From: Bacteroidales bacterium
GTDB lineage: Bacteria > Bacteroidota > Bacteroidia > Bacteroidales > UBA932
DNA: 64,000 bases
Reading direction: 5' to 3'
Assembly (NCBI GenBank): GCA_029098505.1
Contig: JAQXOE010000004.1
Coordinates: 42,164-106,163, forward strand
The position numbers and the translations under genes are program-made. This document shows positions 27,674 to 36,277 of the stretch, piece by piece. Under the pieces are notes generated by a model, which made no database searches, was not told where the DNA came from, and was given only the letters and a program-made list of their open reading frames with translations. How positions within the stretch are numbered: position 1 is the stretch's first letter; every line of letters starts with the position of its first letter.

Positions 27674-28240
27674 ATGGCAACAACAGCTGATTTTAAGAAT
27701 GGTCTTTATCTCAAGTTCAACGACAAACCTTGTATGATAGTATATTTCCAGCACGTAAAGCCTGGAAAGGGTCCTGCTTTCGTCAAGACAAAGCTCCGCA
27801 ACCTTGAGAATGGCCGTATCCTTGAAAATACATTCACTGCAGGTGCAAAGATTGAGACTATCGACGTAGAGCGTCGTCCATACCAGTTCCTTTATGCTGA
27901 GGAGGACGGTTTCAACTTTATGCACGAGGAAACCTACGAGCAGATCAAGCTCAACAAGGACGTTGTAGAGAACTCCGACCTTATGAAGGAAGGACAGCAC
28001 GTTGAGATGATGTTCGTTACCGGCGACGAGGAGAGATGCCTTACCTGCGAGCTTCCTACCTATGTTACTCTCAGAGTGACATATTCTGAGCCTGCTGTGA
28101 AGGGTAATACCGCTTCTACTTCAGCGCTTAAGGAGGTTACCCTTGAGACCGGTGCCAAGATTATGGTTCCTCTCTTCATCAACACCGACGATGTGATCAC
28201 CGTCAACACAACAGACCGTTCATACGGCCAGAGAGTATAA
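27674..28240 (+). CDS. efp: Elongation factor P
   Basis: A 188-residue translation factor that relieves ribosome stalling at polyproline stretches. It has the three-domain EF-P length, with the tip loop HVKPGKGPAFVKTKLRN; Lys32 at the tip is the residue modified in many bacteria. The C-terminal VNTTDRSYGQRV matches the conserved EF-P end motif. Its own promoter and a strong terminator frame it as a single-gene unit. No modification enzyme is adjacent. Confidence 0.96.
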   Translation: MATTADFKNGLYLKFNDKPCMIVYFQHVKPGKGPAFVKTKLRNLENGRILENTFTAGAKIETIDVERRPYQFLYAEEDGFNFMHEETYEQIKLNKDVVENSDLMKEGQHVEMMFVTGDEERCLTCELPTYVTLRVTYSEPAVKGNTASTSALKEVTLETGAKIMVPLFINTDDVITVNTTDRSYGQRV

Positions 28241-28272
28241 GCAGATTCAAGGCTAAATAATGATTAAGAAGA

Positions 28273-28307
28273 GGCTGACTGAATTTTAGTCAGCCTTCTT
28301 TTTTTAT
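28273..28307 (+). terminator. Terminator of efp
   Basis: GGCTGACT and AGTCAGCC form an eight-base-pair perfect stem with an eight-base loop, followed by TTCTTTTTTTA. Confidence 0.9.
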
Positions 28308-28388
28308 TACGGCTATCTGGCTGTGGCTGAGCTTGCTGCGCACCTTCTCCGTCTCCGGCCGTGGGGGTTAACCCATTATGTATCAATG

Positions 28389-28466
28389 CTTTAAGCCTTT
28401 CTCTATGGGCAAAATTTCCCATAGACAAATGTCTAACTTGCTGTGTGTCAGACACTTATCCTCCAC
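28389..28466 (+). repeat. Dispersed 78-bp hairpin repeat, copy 1
   Basis: A 78-base unit from CTTTAAG to CCAC found again at 63684-63761 on the opposite strand with about 11 differences. Its core is an inverted repeat, CTATGGG and CCCATAG, around CAAAATTT. In copy 2 one arm changes C to T, which keeps a G-T pair. Confidence 0.8.
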
Positions 28467-28528
28467 GCTTTTGCCGGCCGGAGAAGCCCACGTTGAATGT
28501 TCCCACGCTGCTTTTGTTCCCTCAAAGC

Positions 28529-28643
28529 TCCCGGAAGGCTCCGGCAGAGTTCCGCTTCGCTCCATCCACCCTCCGGAACTTCGTTCCCTCGGGAGCCGCT
28601 CATGAGGCCGCGGCCGGCCACACTCTTTCGGAGCCTTCCGGGA
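28529..28643. repeat. Long inverted repeat, arms 15 bp
   Basis: TCCCGGAAGGCTCCG (28529-28543) and its exact reverse complement (28629-28643) are separated by 85 bases. Similarity extends outward with mismatches to about 30 bases per arm. The loop has further GC-rich palindromes. Confidence 0.75.
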
Positions 28644-28754
28644 CCTTCGAGTCAAGAGCAACGACTGTTTTCGCGGAGCTCCCTCGAATACCCTTCACGC
28701 CCTCCAAATATGACAAAACGCCCTGACTATTTTCTTTTGCTCATCTGGATTTAC

Positions 28755-28762
28755 TATATTTG
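28755..28762 (+). promoter_or_regulatory. -7 element of the esterase-like gene
   Basis: TATATTTG matches TAnnTTTG, with TTTG at 28736-28739 upstream at a shorter spacing than usual. It supports a start codon downstream of this point. Confidence 0.55.
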
Positions 28763-28784
28763 CAGTTTCAAGTGTTCCCGAATT

Positions 28785-29936
28785 GTGAGAAAGAAGATAT
28801 TGACAACATTGCTCCTGCCCCTTATTGCCCTTTCACTTGGAGCGCAGGAAATCCAGAACATACAGACTGATTCACCCACATCGCCGGAGACCGTCGAGGA
28901 CGGAGTCATTTTTCGCCTTTTTGCAGATTACGCCAGTCAGGTTACCCTCACGGGAAGCTGGCAGGTCCCAGGTGCCAAGCCCATACGTATGAACAAGGAC
29001 AGATCAGGTTTGTGGGAGGTGAAAGTCAGCAACATCCCTGCGGATATGCACTCCTATCATTATGTGGTGGACGGAGTACGTATGACTGACCCCAACAACC
29101 CTGTGCAGCAGCACGACGGCAGCGTTTATGAAAGCGTTTTTATTTTGGATGGGCCGCGTACGGGCAATTATAGGGAGGCTGCCGGCCATCACGGTTCAGT
29201 AAGTTATGAATGGTATCACAGCCGGATATTTGATTGCAACCGCAGACTGGCAGTTTATACTCCGCACGGGTACAATCCCAATAACACTAACAAAAAATAT
29301 CCCGTGCTGTATCTGCTCCATGGCGAAGGGGGTGATGAAGAGTCTTGGATTTCCGCCGGCCGTGCAGTACAGATATTCGATAACCTGATCCAATCCGGCC
29401 GCGCAGTGCCTATGATAGTCGTTATGCCGAACTGTGACCCCAAACAGCAGGCCGCCAAGTCTGTCCGCCTCCCCGAGGTGGACTATTCCTACGGCTCGAG
29501 TTCCTTTGTCAGCAGCCTTATCAATGAAATTGTCCCATACATCGAAAGCAATTATCGGGTGGACTCGAGAAAAGCTTCCAGGGCAATAGCCGGCCTCGGC
29601 CTGGGTGGGGAGCAAGCTTTTGCAGCTGCGGCCCTCTATCCTGACCGCTTTGACTGGTATGGCTTTATGTGCAGTGGAGTTGAAGACTACGAGGGTCTCC
29701 GTTCGGATTTGCTGCGCATCAAGAAAGCGGGCTTCAAACTGATTTGGGAGGGTAGCGGCACCTATGACACCGTGTCTTACGACAAGACCAAGTTCCTTTA
29801 TGAGTCTCTGGAAAGTCTATGGATGGATAATACTCTCTATGTGAACAACGGGGCCTATGACTGGAAAAACTGGCGCCTTCATCTGGCCAATTTCAGCTCT
29901 ATGGTCTTTAGATTCTATAATGATGGCAGAAAATGA
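28785..29936 (+). CDS. Secreted esterase-like protein lacking catalytic Ser and His (pseudoenzyme)
   Basis: A 383-residue protein starting with GTG and a signal peptide (RKKILTTLLLPLIALSLGA). Residues about 32-125 resemble the E-set/CBM48 domain often joined to carbohydrate esterases (VIFRLFADYASQVTLTGSW). About 140-383 is an alpha/beta-hydrolase like the feruloyl and acetyl-xylan esterases (YPVLYLLHGEGGDEESW). The nucleophile motif GLSMGG reads GLGLGG, with Gly272 for Ser, and the late GGHTW/GAHDW histidine motif reads GAYDW. Hydrolysis by the normal triad is thus unlikely; glycan binding is possible. GTG is chosen because it follows the promoter and starts the signal peptide; the ORF extending to 28497 runs through non-coding repeats. 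Confidence 0.8.
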   Translation: MRKKILTTLLLPLIALSLGAQEIQNIQTDSPTSPETVEDGVIFRLFADYASQVTLTGSWQVPGAKPIRMNKDRSGLWEVKVSNIPADMHSYHYVVDGVRMTDPNNPVQQHDGSVYESVFILDGPRTGNYREAAGHHGSVSYEWYHSRIFDCNRRLAVYTPHGYNPNNTNKKYPVLYLLHGEGGDEESWISAGRAVQIFDNLIQSGRAVPMIVVMPNCDPKQQAAKSVRLPEVDYSYGSSSFVSSLINEIVPYIESNYRVDSRKASRAIAGLGLGGEQAFAAAALYPDRFDWYGFMCSGVEDYEGLRSDLLRIKKAGFKLIWEGSGTYDTVSYDKTKFLYESLESLWMDNTLYVNNGAYDWKNWRLHLANFSSMVFRFYNDGRK

Positions 29937-29937
29937 A

Positions 29938-29966
29938 AGAAAGGTCACCTCACGGCGACCTTTTCT
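29938..29966 (+). terminator. Terminator of the esterase-like gene
   Basis: AAAGGTC and GACCTTT form the stem, directly after the stop codon, followed by TCTTAT. Confidence 0.65.
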
Positions 29967-30026
29967 TATAACCAACTATTAACCAAAAATTAACATATAA
30001 ACAACTTGACTCTACAGGTTGCAAGT

Positions 30027-30051
30027 GCTGTGCCAAACTTCCCGGCACAGC
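30027..30051 (-). terminator. Hairpin at the 3' end of the DUF4783 gene
   Basis: GCTGTGCC and GGCACAGC form a perfect eight-base-pair stem four bases beyond the end of the minus-strand DUF4783 gene. There is no T-run after it, so it may be a 3' stabiliser rather than a true terminator. Confidence 0.45.
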
Positions 30052-30055
30052 CGTG

Positions 30056-30463
30056 TTATTGTACTCTTTCTATTTTTAGTTGCTGAATCTTGTAGCCCTG
30101 CTCCTTTCGGCTCAGGAAAATGGTGACATTCATCGATTCCCCGCCTGCGCTCAAAGTTCCCATAGCGCATTTCTGATTTGGTCTTCCGGCAACGTGGTCA
30201 ACGCTGAAGGAACGCGGTGTGTGTGAATCGAAGAAGGATTTAAGAATGCGTTTTGCCTGGCTTTTGCTGGAGTTCGTCGGAAGGGACAGCACTGAAATCT
30301 CCAGATTGTCGGCGAACCATGCGGAGAGGCTTTCCGCATCCCCCAAGGTCAAATACTTGGTAATGGGGACGAACACCTCATTCCCTCCTTCTGTCTGGGC
30401 ATAGGAAGGCACGCAGCAGAGAAGGGTGCATATGATTAGCGAGAGTTTGACAAATAGTTTCAT
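30056..30463 (-). CDS. DUF4783 secreted protein
   Basis: A 135-residue exported protein. The signal peptide is MKLFVKLSLIICTLLCCVPSYA, cut before QTEGG. The mature part matches DUF4783, a Bacteroidota family with an NTF2-like fold (ESLSAWFADNLEISVL, KSQAKRILKSFFDSH, and a closing YKIQQLKIER strand). No function has been established for the family. It is divergent from rlmH with about 60 bases between the starts. Confidence 0.8.
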   Translation of the reverse strand: MKLFVKLSLIICTLLCCVPSYAQTEGGNEVFVPITKYLTLGDAESLSAWFADNLEISVLSLPTNSSKSQAKRILKSFFDSHTPRSFSVDHVAGRPNQKCAMGTLSAGGESMNVTIFLSRKEQGYKIQQLKIERVQ

Positions 30464-30501
30464 AACAGGCCCTTATCCTTGCAAATATTGAGCCATCTTT
30501 C

Positions 30502-30509
30502 TATCTTTG
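30502..30509 (+). promoter_or_regulatory. -7 element of the rlmH unit
   Basis: TATCTTTG, with CTTG about 20 bases upstream, 17 bases before the rlmH ATG. Confidence 0.65.
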
Positions 30510-30526
30510 TGTGTATTGCAACTGAT

Positions 30527-31000
30527 ATGAACATTACGCTTCTGACCGTCGGAAAGACGGATGTGAAATGGGTGAGGGAGGGCTTGGAGCTGTATGCTTC
30601 AAGGCTGGTCCATTATGTCCCTTTCCAGCTTCTGGAGCTTCCCGAACTGAAGAATGTCTCTGCTTTGAGTCAGGATCAGATCAAGTCCAGGGAGGGCGCC
30701 GCGATACTGAAGAAGATAAAGAGCGGGGATGAAGTTCTGCTTCTTGATGAGCACGGCCGTGAATACCGTTCACTCGAGTTTGCCGAAATGATACGCTCGC
30801 ATATGACCAGAAGCTCCCGTGACCTTGTTTTCGTAATAGGTGGAGCCTACGGCTTCTCTCCTGAGGTCTATGCACGGGCTGATGGGAAGATTTCCCTGTC
30901 CAGAATGACCTTTTCGCACCAGATGGTTAGAACGATTTTTGCAGAGCAGCTATACCGGGCTTTCACTATTATTAAGGGTGAGCCCTATCATCACGAATGA
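30527..31000 (+). CDS. rlmH: 23S rRNA pseudouridine-1915 N3-methyltransferase RlmH
   Basis: A 157-residue SPOUT methyltransferase that modifies the pseudouridine at 1915 in helix 69 of 23S rRNA. The knot region has LLLDEHGREY, FVIGGAYGFSPEV and the C-terminal SHQMVRTIFAEQLYRA with GEPYHHE, all diagnostic. ATG 30527 is chosen over an upstream in-frame start that would lie before the promoter. Its stop overlaps the start of the histidine-kinase gene (ATGATGA), so the two are translationally coupled. Confidence 0.95.
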   Translation: MNITLLTVGKTDVKWVREGLELYASRLVHYVPFQLLELPELKNVSALSQDQIKSREGAAILKKIKSGDEVLLLDEHGREYRSLEFAEMIRSHMTRSSRDLVFVIGGAYGFSPEVYARADGKISLSRMTFSHQMVRTIFAEQLYRAFTIIKGEPYHHE

Positions 31001-34000
31001 TGAAATTTGTCGAAAAGTTGAAAAAGACCGATTGGGCCGCGCTGGTCCTGCTCTTCCTCAGTATATTGGCCCTTATCTATGCCAATGTCGTCGTGGGAGT
31101 TCCCGGAGACACCGCTCAGGCTGCCTCCCGGATGGAGAGGCGCATAGAGAAGCGTATGGCCCTGCTGGACAGTCTGTTTGCACAGGCCCTTGTCCAAAGT
31201 CCGTCGGAATGGATGAGCTTGGACAATGTTCCTGGCGATATCGTCATCTATCGCTATGTCGATGAAAGGCTGCAGTCCTGGGCCAATTCTTTCATAATTG
31301 CCAATGACGACATCAATGGCAAGATGCTCGTCCAGCGGCTTACCAATCCCCGAAACTCGCCCGAATCCCCATTGGCCAATGTGGGCGAGGAGGTTTCCTA
31401 TGTCAATCTCGGCAGCCAGTGGTATCTCCTGAAATCCGTCAGCCGCGACAATATCAATCTCATCGGAGGACTGGAGATTGTCGATGACAATGACTTCCGC
31501 CGCGCCAACAACGTGAATCCCAAGCTCGAGCTTAACGCCAAGTTCAGCGTGCACCCATTGTCCTTCAGCGAAGGATCACCGGTATGCGTGGGCGGAAAGC
31601 CCCAATTCAAGCTTCTCAGGGAGAGTATGAACAACTCCAGCATTGCCAATGTCTATGGCGTGTGGATTGCCCTCGGCTTTTTCGTTTTTGCGGTGCTGGT
31701 CTTCCTTTCTGGCCGCCGCAGCCTGAGGTACTATCATCTCTCCATCTTTGCGCTTACCCTCGTCCTGGCCTGGATTTATTTCTGGGGCAATGACAATCAG
31801 GATGCATCCCGCATCTTCTCGCCGACCCTCTACGCAGAAGGCTCGCTCTTCTATTCACTGGCGGCCGTCATCATCATAAACGGCTGGATATTGTTGATAG
31901 TACTCTGCTCCAATATGGTCCGCAACCGCATACTCTGGAAGGCTGAACACAAGCGCCGCCCGAAAATATATGCGGGAATATTGCTCCTGGCGGCAATGCT
32001 GGCCATCTTCCTCATATGCCTCCATACGCATTTGAGCTTCTCAAGCATAGTGCGCAACTCCAATATCAATCTGGAGCTGTACAATCTCCACGACCTCTCG
32101 TGGTTCAGCCTGCTCGTGTACGTCTCCTATCTGATGATGCTGCTCAGCATTCCTCTCCTGCTCAATTTCGTAAGGCCTTGGATCAGAATAATATTCGGTA
32201 AGAAAATTGACGCGAGTTCAGCCCTTAACCGCACGGTGATGGCCTGCCTTACCGCCATCTATTTCGTCACTGCCGCCGCCAAGTTGGGTTTCGTGAAGGA
32301 GGACAACAAGATGGATGTCTGGGCAGGAAGGCTTTCTATGGATCGCGACATCGAGGTCGAACTTGACCTCAGGCTGATGGAAAACTCGATTGCCAATGAT
32401 GCTTTCATTGCCACCCTGTCTGCCTTGCCGAACTCCTCCGCCATCGTCCAGAATCGTCTGATTGACAATTATATGGGCAATATAGCCTTGGATTACGATA
32501 TCAGCACCATCATTTTCGATTCCGAGACTACCGACCCGACTCTGCTGACCTGGTTCAATGACCGCGTGCGCGGAGGAAGCCGAATAAACAGCAATTCACG
32601 CTGGTTCTACAGTACTGGCAACAATGGCCACCCGCGCTATTCCGCCCTTTTCACTTACTATATTCCGAGCAATGGAGCCAGCTATCTGGTGGTTGAAATC
32701 GAACCAAAATCAAGCCGTGACTACAGCGGTTATGCTTCGATACTTGGACTGTCCACAGGAGGCAGCAAGCTTACACTGCCGGCAAGATATTCATATGCCA
32801 AGTACAAGGGCAGCAAACTGATTACTTTCAAGGGCAGTTACGCTTATCCTACCCTGCTCACTGAAGAACTGCTGCAGAGTGTTTCCAATAAGGGAGAATT
32901 GCCGTTCGTTTCGGATAATTACGTCCATTTTCCGCGTAACGTGGACGAGGCTGAGTACATAGTCATAAGCAGGAAGCGTCTTCCGAGAAGCAACTATTTA
33001 GTGGCCTTTGTCTTCCTGGCCTTGATGTCCTACATATTCCAGTCGTCCCTTTTGCTTACCCGCCGTCAGAAGCGCATTTTCGAGAGCTCCTATTTCCGTA
33101 TGCGCATCTCGCTTGTGCTTATGATTTCCCTGGTAACCACGCTTGTGGCCCTGACTGCCGTGAGTGTGATCTTCGTGTACGGGCGCAATAAGGCCAACCG
33201 TCAGGAAATGATGACGGACAAGATAAATACCCTGCAGTCAGCGATGTCAGGCTGTTGCCGCTATGTCAATTCCTACCGCGAAATCGACCCTCAGGAACTC
33301 TCCAGCATTATGGAATCTGCTTCGGAGATGGCCAAATCTGACATTACCCTCTTCACTCCTTACGGAAAGGCCTTCCGTTCTACCGCGGTCAACATCTATG
33401 ACCGTATGCTTATCAGCGACAGGATGAACGAAGATGCGTTTGCAGATATAGTCTATAACAACAAGCGCTTCGTTGTCAATCACGAGAAATCCCGCGGAAT
33501 AGACTACACTATGCTCTATGCGCCTCTGTTCAATGAGGCCGGCAATATGGTGGCCATACTGTCCTCACCTTTCTCCGATGATAACTACGATTTCCAGAAT
33601 GAGGCCGTGATGCATCTGGTCAGCATTTTGGCCGTATTCTTCATACTGCTTCTTCTTGCCCGCTTTATGGTTTCGTCCATTGTGGACAGGCTCTTCCAGC
33701 CTCTTGTGACCCTGGGCGAGAAAATGAACAGGACGGATATTGACAATCTGGAAAAGATTGAATATGACCGCGTTGATGAAGTTTCCACCCTTGTTCATGC
33801 ATACAACGAGATGGTCGAGGACCTTTCTGAGAGTACGGTGCTGCTGAAAAAGGTGGAGCGCGACAAGGCCTGGAGCTCAATGGCCCGTCAGGTTGCCCAT
33901 CAGATCAAGAACCCTCTCACTCCTATGAAGCTCCAGATCCAGAGGCTGATGCGCTTGAAGGAGCGCAATGCTCCGGGCTGGGAAAGCAAGTTCGATGATG

Positions 34001-34581
34001 CGGCACGGATAGTGCTCGAACACATTGACATACTGTCCGAAACCGCTACTGAGTTCTCTATGCTCGCGAAGCTTGGTACAGAAGATTTCACATCCATCGA
34101 TCTTGATGCGCTCATCCAGGAGGAGCTTTCTATGGTTGATTGCAATGACTCAGTGATTTTCAACTACTTCGGTTTGAAGGACGCCTGTGTGATAGGTCCG
34201 AAGCCACAGCTGAAGAGCGCATTGCTCAACCTGCTGACCAATTCGGTACAGGCGATTGAAATACAACAGCAGGAAGATGCCGAGGCCGGCAAGGATGTCC
34301 GACAGGGCAGGGTGGTCGTTTCTTTGAGGAACTCCATCAAGTCGGGTTACTACGATATTGTCATCGAGGACAATGGACCTGGAGTCAAGTCTGAGAATCT
34401 GGACAAACTCTTTACTCCCAACTTCACTACCAAGAGCAGCGGCACAGGTCTCGGACTCGCAATTACACGCAGCGTCCTGACCAAATGCGATGCAGAAATC
34501 TCGTATGCGAAGTCATTTGTGCTTGGTGGTGCTTCATTTACAATCACTTACCCAAAGAGCAACACTCCAATGAAACAATAG
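30997..34581 (+). CDS. Large NtrY-like sensor histidine kinase
   Basis: A 1194-residue membrane kinase. One helix near the N-terminus is followed by an extracytoplasmic region, a cluster of about six helices (220-430), a second sensor region (430-670), more helices (about 670 and 705-735), a third extracytoplasmic part and a last helix near 875. A HAMP linker, the DHp domain with His968 (QVAHQIKNPLTPMK), and the ATPase domain (DNGPGV, TKSSGTGLGLAI) follow. The DHp motif is NtrY-like. No response regulator is adjacent; the atypical regulator at 23.2 kb is a possible partner (speculation). It overlaps rlmH by four bases. Confidence 0.88.
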   Translation: MMKFVEKLKKTDWAALVLLFLSILALIYANVVVGVPGDTAQAASRMERRIEKRMALLDSLFAQALVQSPSEWMSLDNVPGDIVIYRYVDERLQSWANSFIIANDDINGKMLVQRLTNPRNSPESPLANVGEEVSYVNLGSQWYLLKSVSRDNINLIGGLEIVDDNDFRRANNVNPKLELNAKFSVHPLSFSEGSPVCVGGKPQFKLLRESMNNSSIANVYGVWIALGFFVFAVLVFLSGRRSLRYYHLSIFALTLVLAWIYFWGNDNQDASRIFSPTLYAEGSLFYSLAAVIIINGWILLIVLCSNMVRNRILWKAEHKRRPKIYAGILLLAAMLAIFLICLHTHLSFSSIVRNSNINLELYNLHDLSWFSLLVYVSYLMMLLSIPLLLNFVRPWIRIIFGKKIDASSALNRTVMACLTAIYFVTAAAKLGFVKEDNKMDVWAGRLSMDRDIEVELDLRLMENSIANDAFIATLSALPNSSAIVQNRLIDNYMGNIALDYDISTIIFDSETTDPTLLTWFNDRVRGGSRINSNSRWFYSTGNNGHPRYSALFTYYIPSNGASYLVVEIEPKSSRDYSGYASILGLSTGGSKLTLPARYSYAKYKGSKLITFKGSYAYPTLLTEELLQSVSNKGELPFVSDNYVHFPRNVDEAEYIVISRKRLPRSNYLVAFVFLALMSYIFQSSLLLTRRQKRIFESSYFRMRISLVLMISLVTTLVALTAVSVIFVYGRNKANRQEMMTDKINTLQSAMSGCCRYVNSYREIDPQELSSIMESASEMAKSDITLFTPYGKAFRSTAVNIYDRMLISDRMNEDAFADIVYNNKRFVVNHEKSRGIDYTMLYAPLFNEAGNMVAILSSPFSDDNYDFQNEAVMHLVSILAVFFILLLLARFMVSSIVDRLFQPLVTLGEKMNRTDIDNLEKIEYDRVDEVSTLVHAYNEMVEDLSESTVLLKKVERDKAWSSMARQVAHQIKNPLTPMKLQIQRLMRLKERNAPGWESKFDDAARIVLEHIDILSETATEFSMLAKLGTEDFTSIDLDALIQEELSMVDCNDSVIFNYFGLKDACVIGPKPQLKSALLNLLTNSVQAIEIQQQEDAEAGKDVRQGRVVVSLRNSIKSGYYDIVIEDNGPGVKSENLDKLFTPNFTTKSSGTGLGLAITRSVLTKCDAEISYAKSFVLGGASFTITYPKSNTPMKQ

Positions 34582-34647
34582 GAAGGACAAGTGTGCAAAA
34601 AATGCTCTAAGTCTGGCTCATTAGGTCGGAAAGTGGGAGATTTTTGC

Positions 34648-34655
34648 TATCTTTG
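34648..34655 (+). promoter_or_regulatory. -7 element of engB
   Basis: TATCTTTG, 21 bases before the engB ATG and after the kinase gene; a T-rich segment lies just upstream. Confidence 0.6.
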
Positions 34656-34676
34656 CGCCGGTTTTTTTAGAGCTTT

Positions 34677-35273
34677 ATGAAGATAGTCGATGCCAGATTT
34701 GTGGGAAGCAGTACGCGTGTAGCCCAAAAGCCCTCAACGAAACTGCCTGAATTCGCTTTTATCGGGCGTTCGAATGTGGGTAAGTCATCACTTATCAATA
34801 TGTTGACTGGTAACAGGAAGCTTGCGATGACCTCTGCCACTCCCGGAAAGACCAAGCTTATCAACCATTTCCTCATCAACAGCTCCTGGTATCTCGTAGA
34901 CCTGCCCGGTTATGGTTTTGCCAAGCTGCCACAGAGCGGAAGGGATGAAATCAAGCGCATCATCCGCGATTACATTATGAATTCAGAGGAGATGGTGATG
35001 CTTTTTGTGCTTGTGGATTCCCGTCACGACATCGGCAAAATAGATCTGGATTTCATAAGTGAACTTGGTGAGAACCGTATCCCGTTCTCCATCATTTTCA
35101 CCAAATGTGACAAGCAGGGTCCCAATGTCCTTGCGAGACAGATTGAAAGGGATCAGGCTCTGCTGCTCCAGAGGTGGGAGGAACTGCCTCCTATGTTCGT
35201 GAGCTCTTCCGAGAATGGAATGGGAAAGGATGAAATCCTTGACTATATAGAAAGTGTATTATCCTCAACATAA
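34677..35273 (+). CDS. engB: Ribosome biogenesis GTP-binding protein EngB/YsxC
   Basis: A 198-residue GTPase needed for large-subunit assembly. P-loop GRSNVGKSS is near residue 29, G2 TPGKTKLINHF, G3 DLPGYGFAK, and G4 TKCDK. Length is standard for the family. It is followed after nine bases by prs. It has its own promoter. Confidence 0.95.
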   Translation: MKIVDARFVGSSTRVAQKPSTKLPEFAFIGRSNVGKSSLINMLTGNRKLAMTSATPGKTKLINHFLINSSWYLVDLPGYGFAKLPQSGRDEIKRIIRDYIMNSEEMVMLFVLVDSRHDIGKIDLDFISELGENRIPFSIIFTKCDKQGPNVLARQIERDQALLLQRWEELPPMFVSSSENGMGKDEILDYIESVLSST

Positions 35274-35282
35274 TTAAGCGAT

Positions 35283-36260
35283 ATGAACAACGTACATAAA
35301 ATGCAAGTCTTTGCTTGCAGGGCTTCAAAGGATTTTGCCTGCAAGGTGATTGATGCATTGAACGAACTGAATGGAGAGAATGCTGAAAAGATTGTGCTCG
35401 GCCAGCTGGAGTGCACTCCTTTCAGTGATGGTGAGTTCCAGCCTGTATTCAATGAAAGCGTCAGGGGCGCGACCGTATTCATCATTCAGTCCACCTGTCC
35501 TCCGGCAGACAATCTGATGGAGCTCCTTCTTACCATTGATGCAGCCAAGAGAGCTTCAGCAGACAAGGTCATTGCCGTAATTCCTTATTTCGGATGGGCC
35601 CGTCAGGATCGCAAGGACCGTCCGAGAGTGTCCATTGGCGCAAAGCTTGCCGCAAATCTGCTTCACGCCGCCGGAGCTGACCGCGTGATGACCTGCGACC
35701 TTCACGCTGACCAGATTCAGGGCTTCTTCGATTTCCCTGTAGATCACCTGTACGCCAGCACGGTTTTCGTTCCTTTCATTGCCTCTCTCAACCTCGAGAA
35801 CCTCTCCATTGCTGCGCCTGATATGGGCGGTGCCAAGAGAGCCCAGGTATATGCAAAGAATCTCGCCTGCCCTGTAATCATCTGCCACAAGTCAAGGGCC
35901 AAGGCCAATGTGGTGGCTTCCATCACTGCCATAGGTGAGGTCAAGGACCGTGATATCATTATTGTTGACGATATGATCGACACCGCCGGAACCCTCTGCA
36001 AGGCAGCTGATGTGCTTATGGCAATGGGAGCTTCAAGTGTCCGCGCTTGCGCTACTCACGGCATCCTTTCCGGCAACGCATACAAGAATATTGCCGCTTC
36101 CGCTTTGAAGGAAGTGTACATCACAGACACCATTCCTCTCAGGAATGAGGAAGGCGTCGATACCAGCAAGATCAAGGTCATCTCAATGACTGAAATCTTC
36201 GCAAAGATTATTGAAAGAGTATACGATAACGAGCCTATCAGCGAGGTATTCATCCATTAG
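35283..36260 (+). CDS. prs: Ribose-phosphate pyrophosphokinase
   Basis: A 325-residue enzyme making PRPP from ribose-5-phosphate and ATP. It shows the ATP-site FSDGEFQPVFNESVRG, the flexible-loop region YFGWARQDRKDRPR, the metal-binding CDLHADQIQGFF, and the PRPP loop VDDMIDTAGTL. These motifs are complete, so it should be active. It lies between engB and a small membrane-protein gene, in the same direction. Confidence 0.95.
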   Translation: MNNVHKMQVFACRASKDFACKVIDALNELNGENAEKIVLGQLECTPFSDGEFQPVFNESVRGATVFIIQSTCPPADNLMELLLTIDAAKRASADKVIAVIPYFGWARQDRKDRPRVSIGAKLAANLLHAAGADRVMTCDLHADQIQGFFDFPVDHLYASTVFVPFIASLNLENLSIAAPDMGGAKRAQVYAKNLACPVIICHKSRAKANVVASITAIGEVKDRDIIIVDDMIDTAGTLCKAADVLMAMGASSVRACATHGILSGNAYKNIAASALKEVYITDTIPLRNEEGVDTSKIKVISMTEIFAKIIERVYDNEPISEVFIH

Positions 36261-36277
36261 CAGGCACTGTATTGCTT

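Larger units (their letters stand above)
28308..28754. other. Non-coding repeat-rich gap
   Basis: About 450 bases between the efp terminator and the next promoter. Open frames here are not convincing: they overlap one another in several frames and match nothing. The stretch holds a dispersed hairpin repeat shared with 63.7 kb, a 15-base inverted repeat, and GC-rich palindromic runs such as GCCGCGGCCGGCC. I see no known RNA family. Confidence 0.6.

Noticed and set aside
28361..28784. Open frames across the gap after efp, including the N-terminal extension of the esterase-like gene to 28497
   Set aside because: Several frames overlap on both strands, they cover inverted repeats, and a promoter lies at 28755. 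The signal peptide begins at the GTG at 28785.
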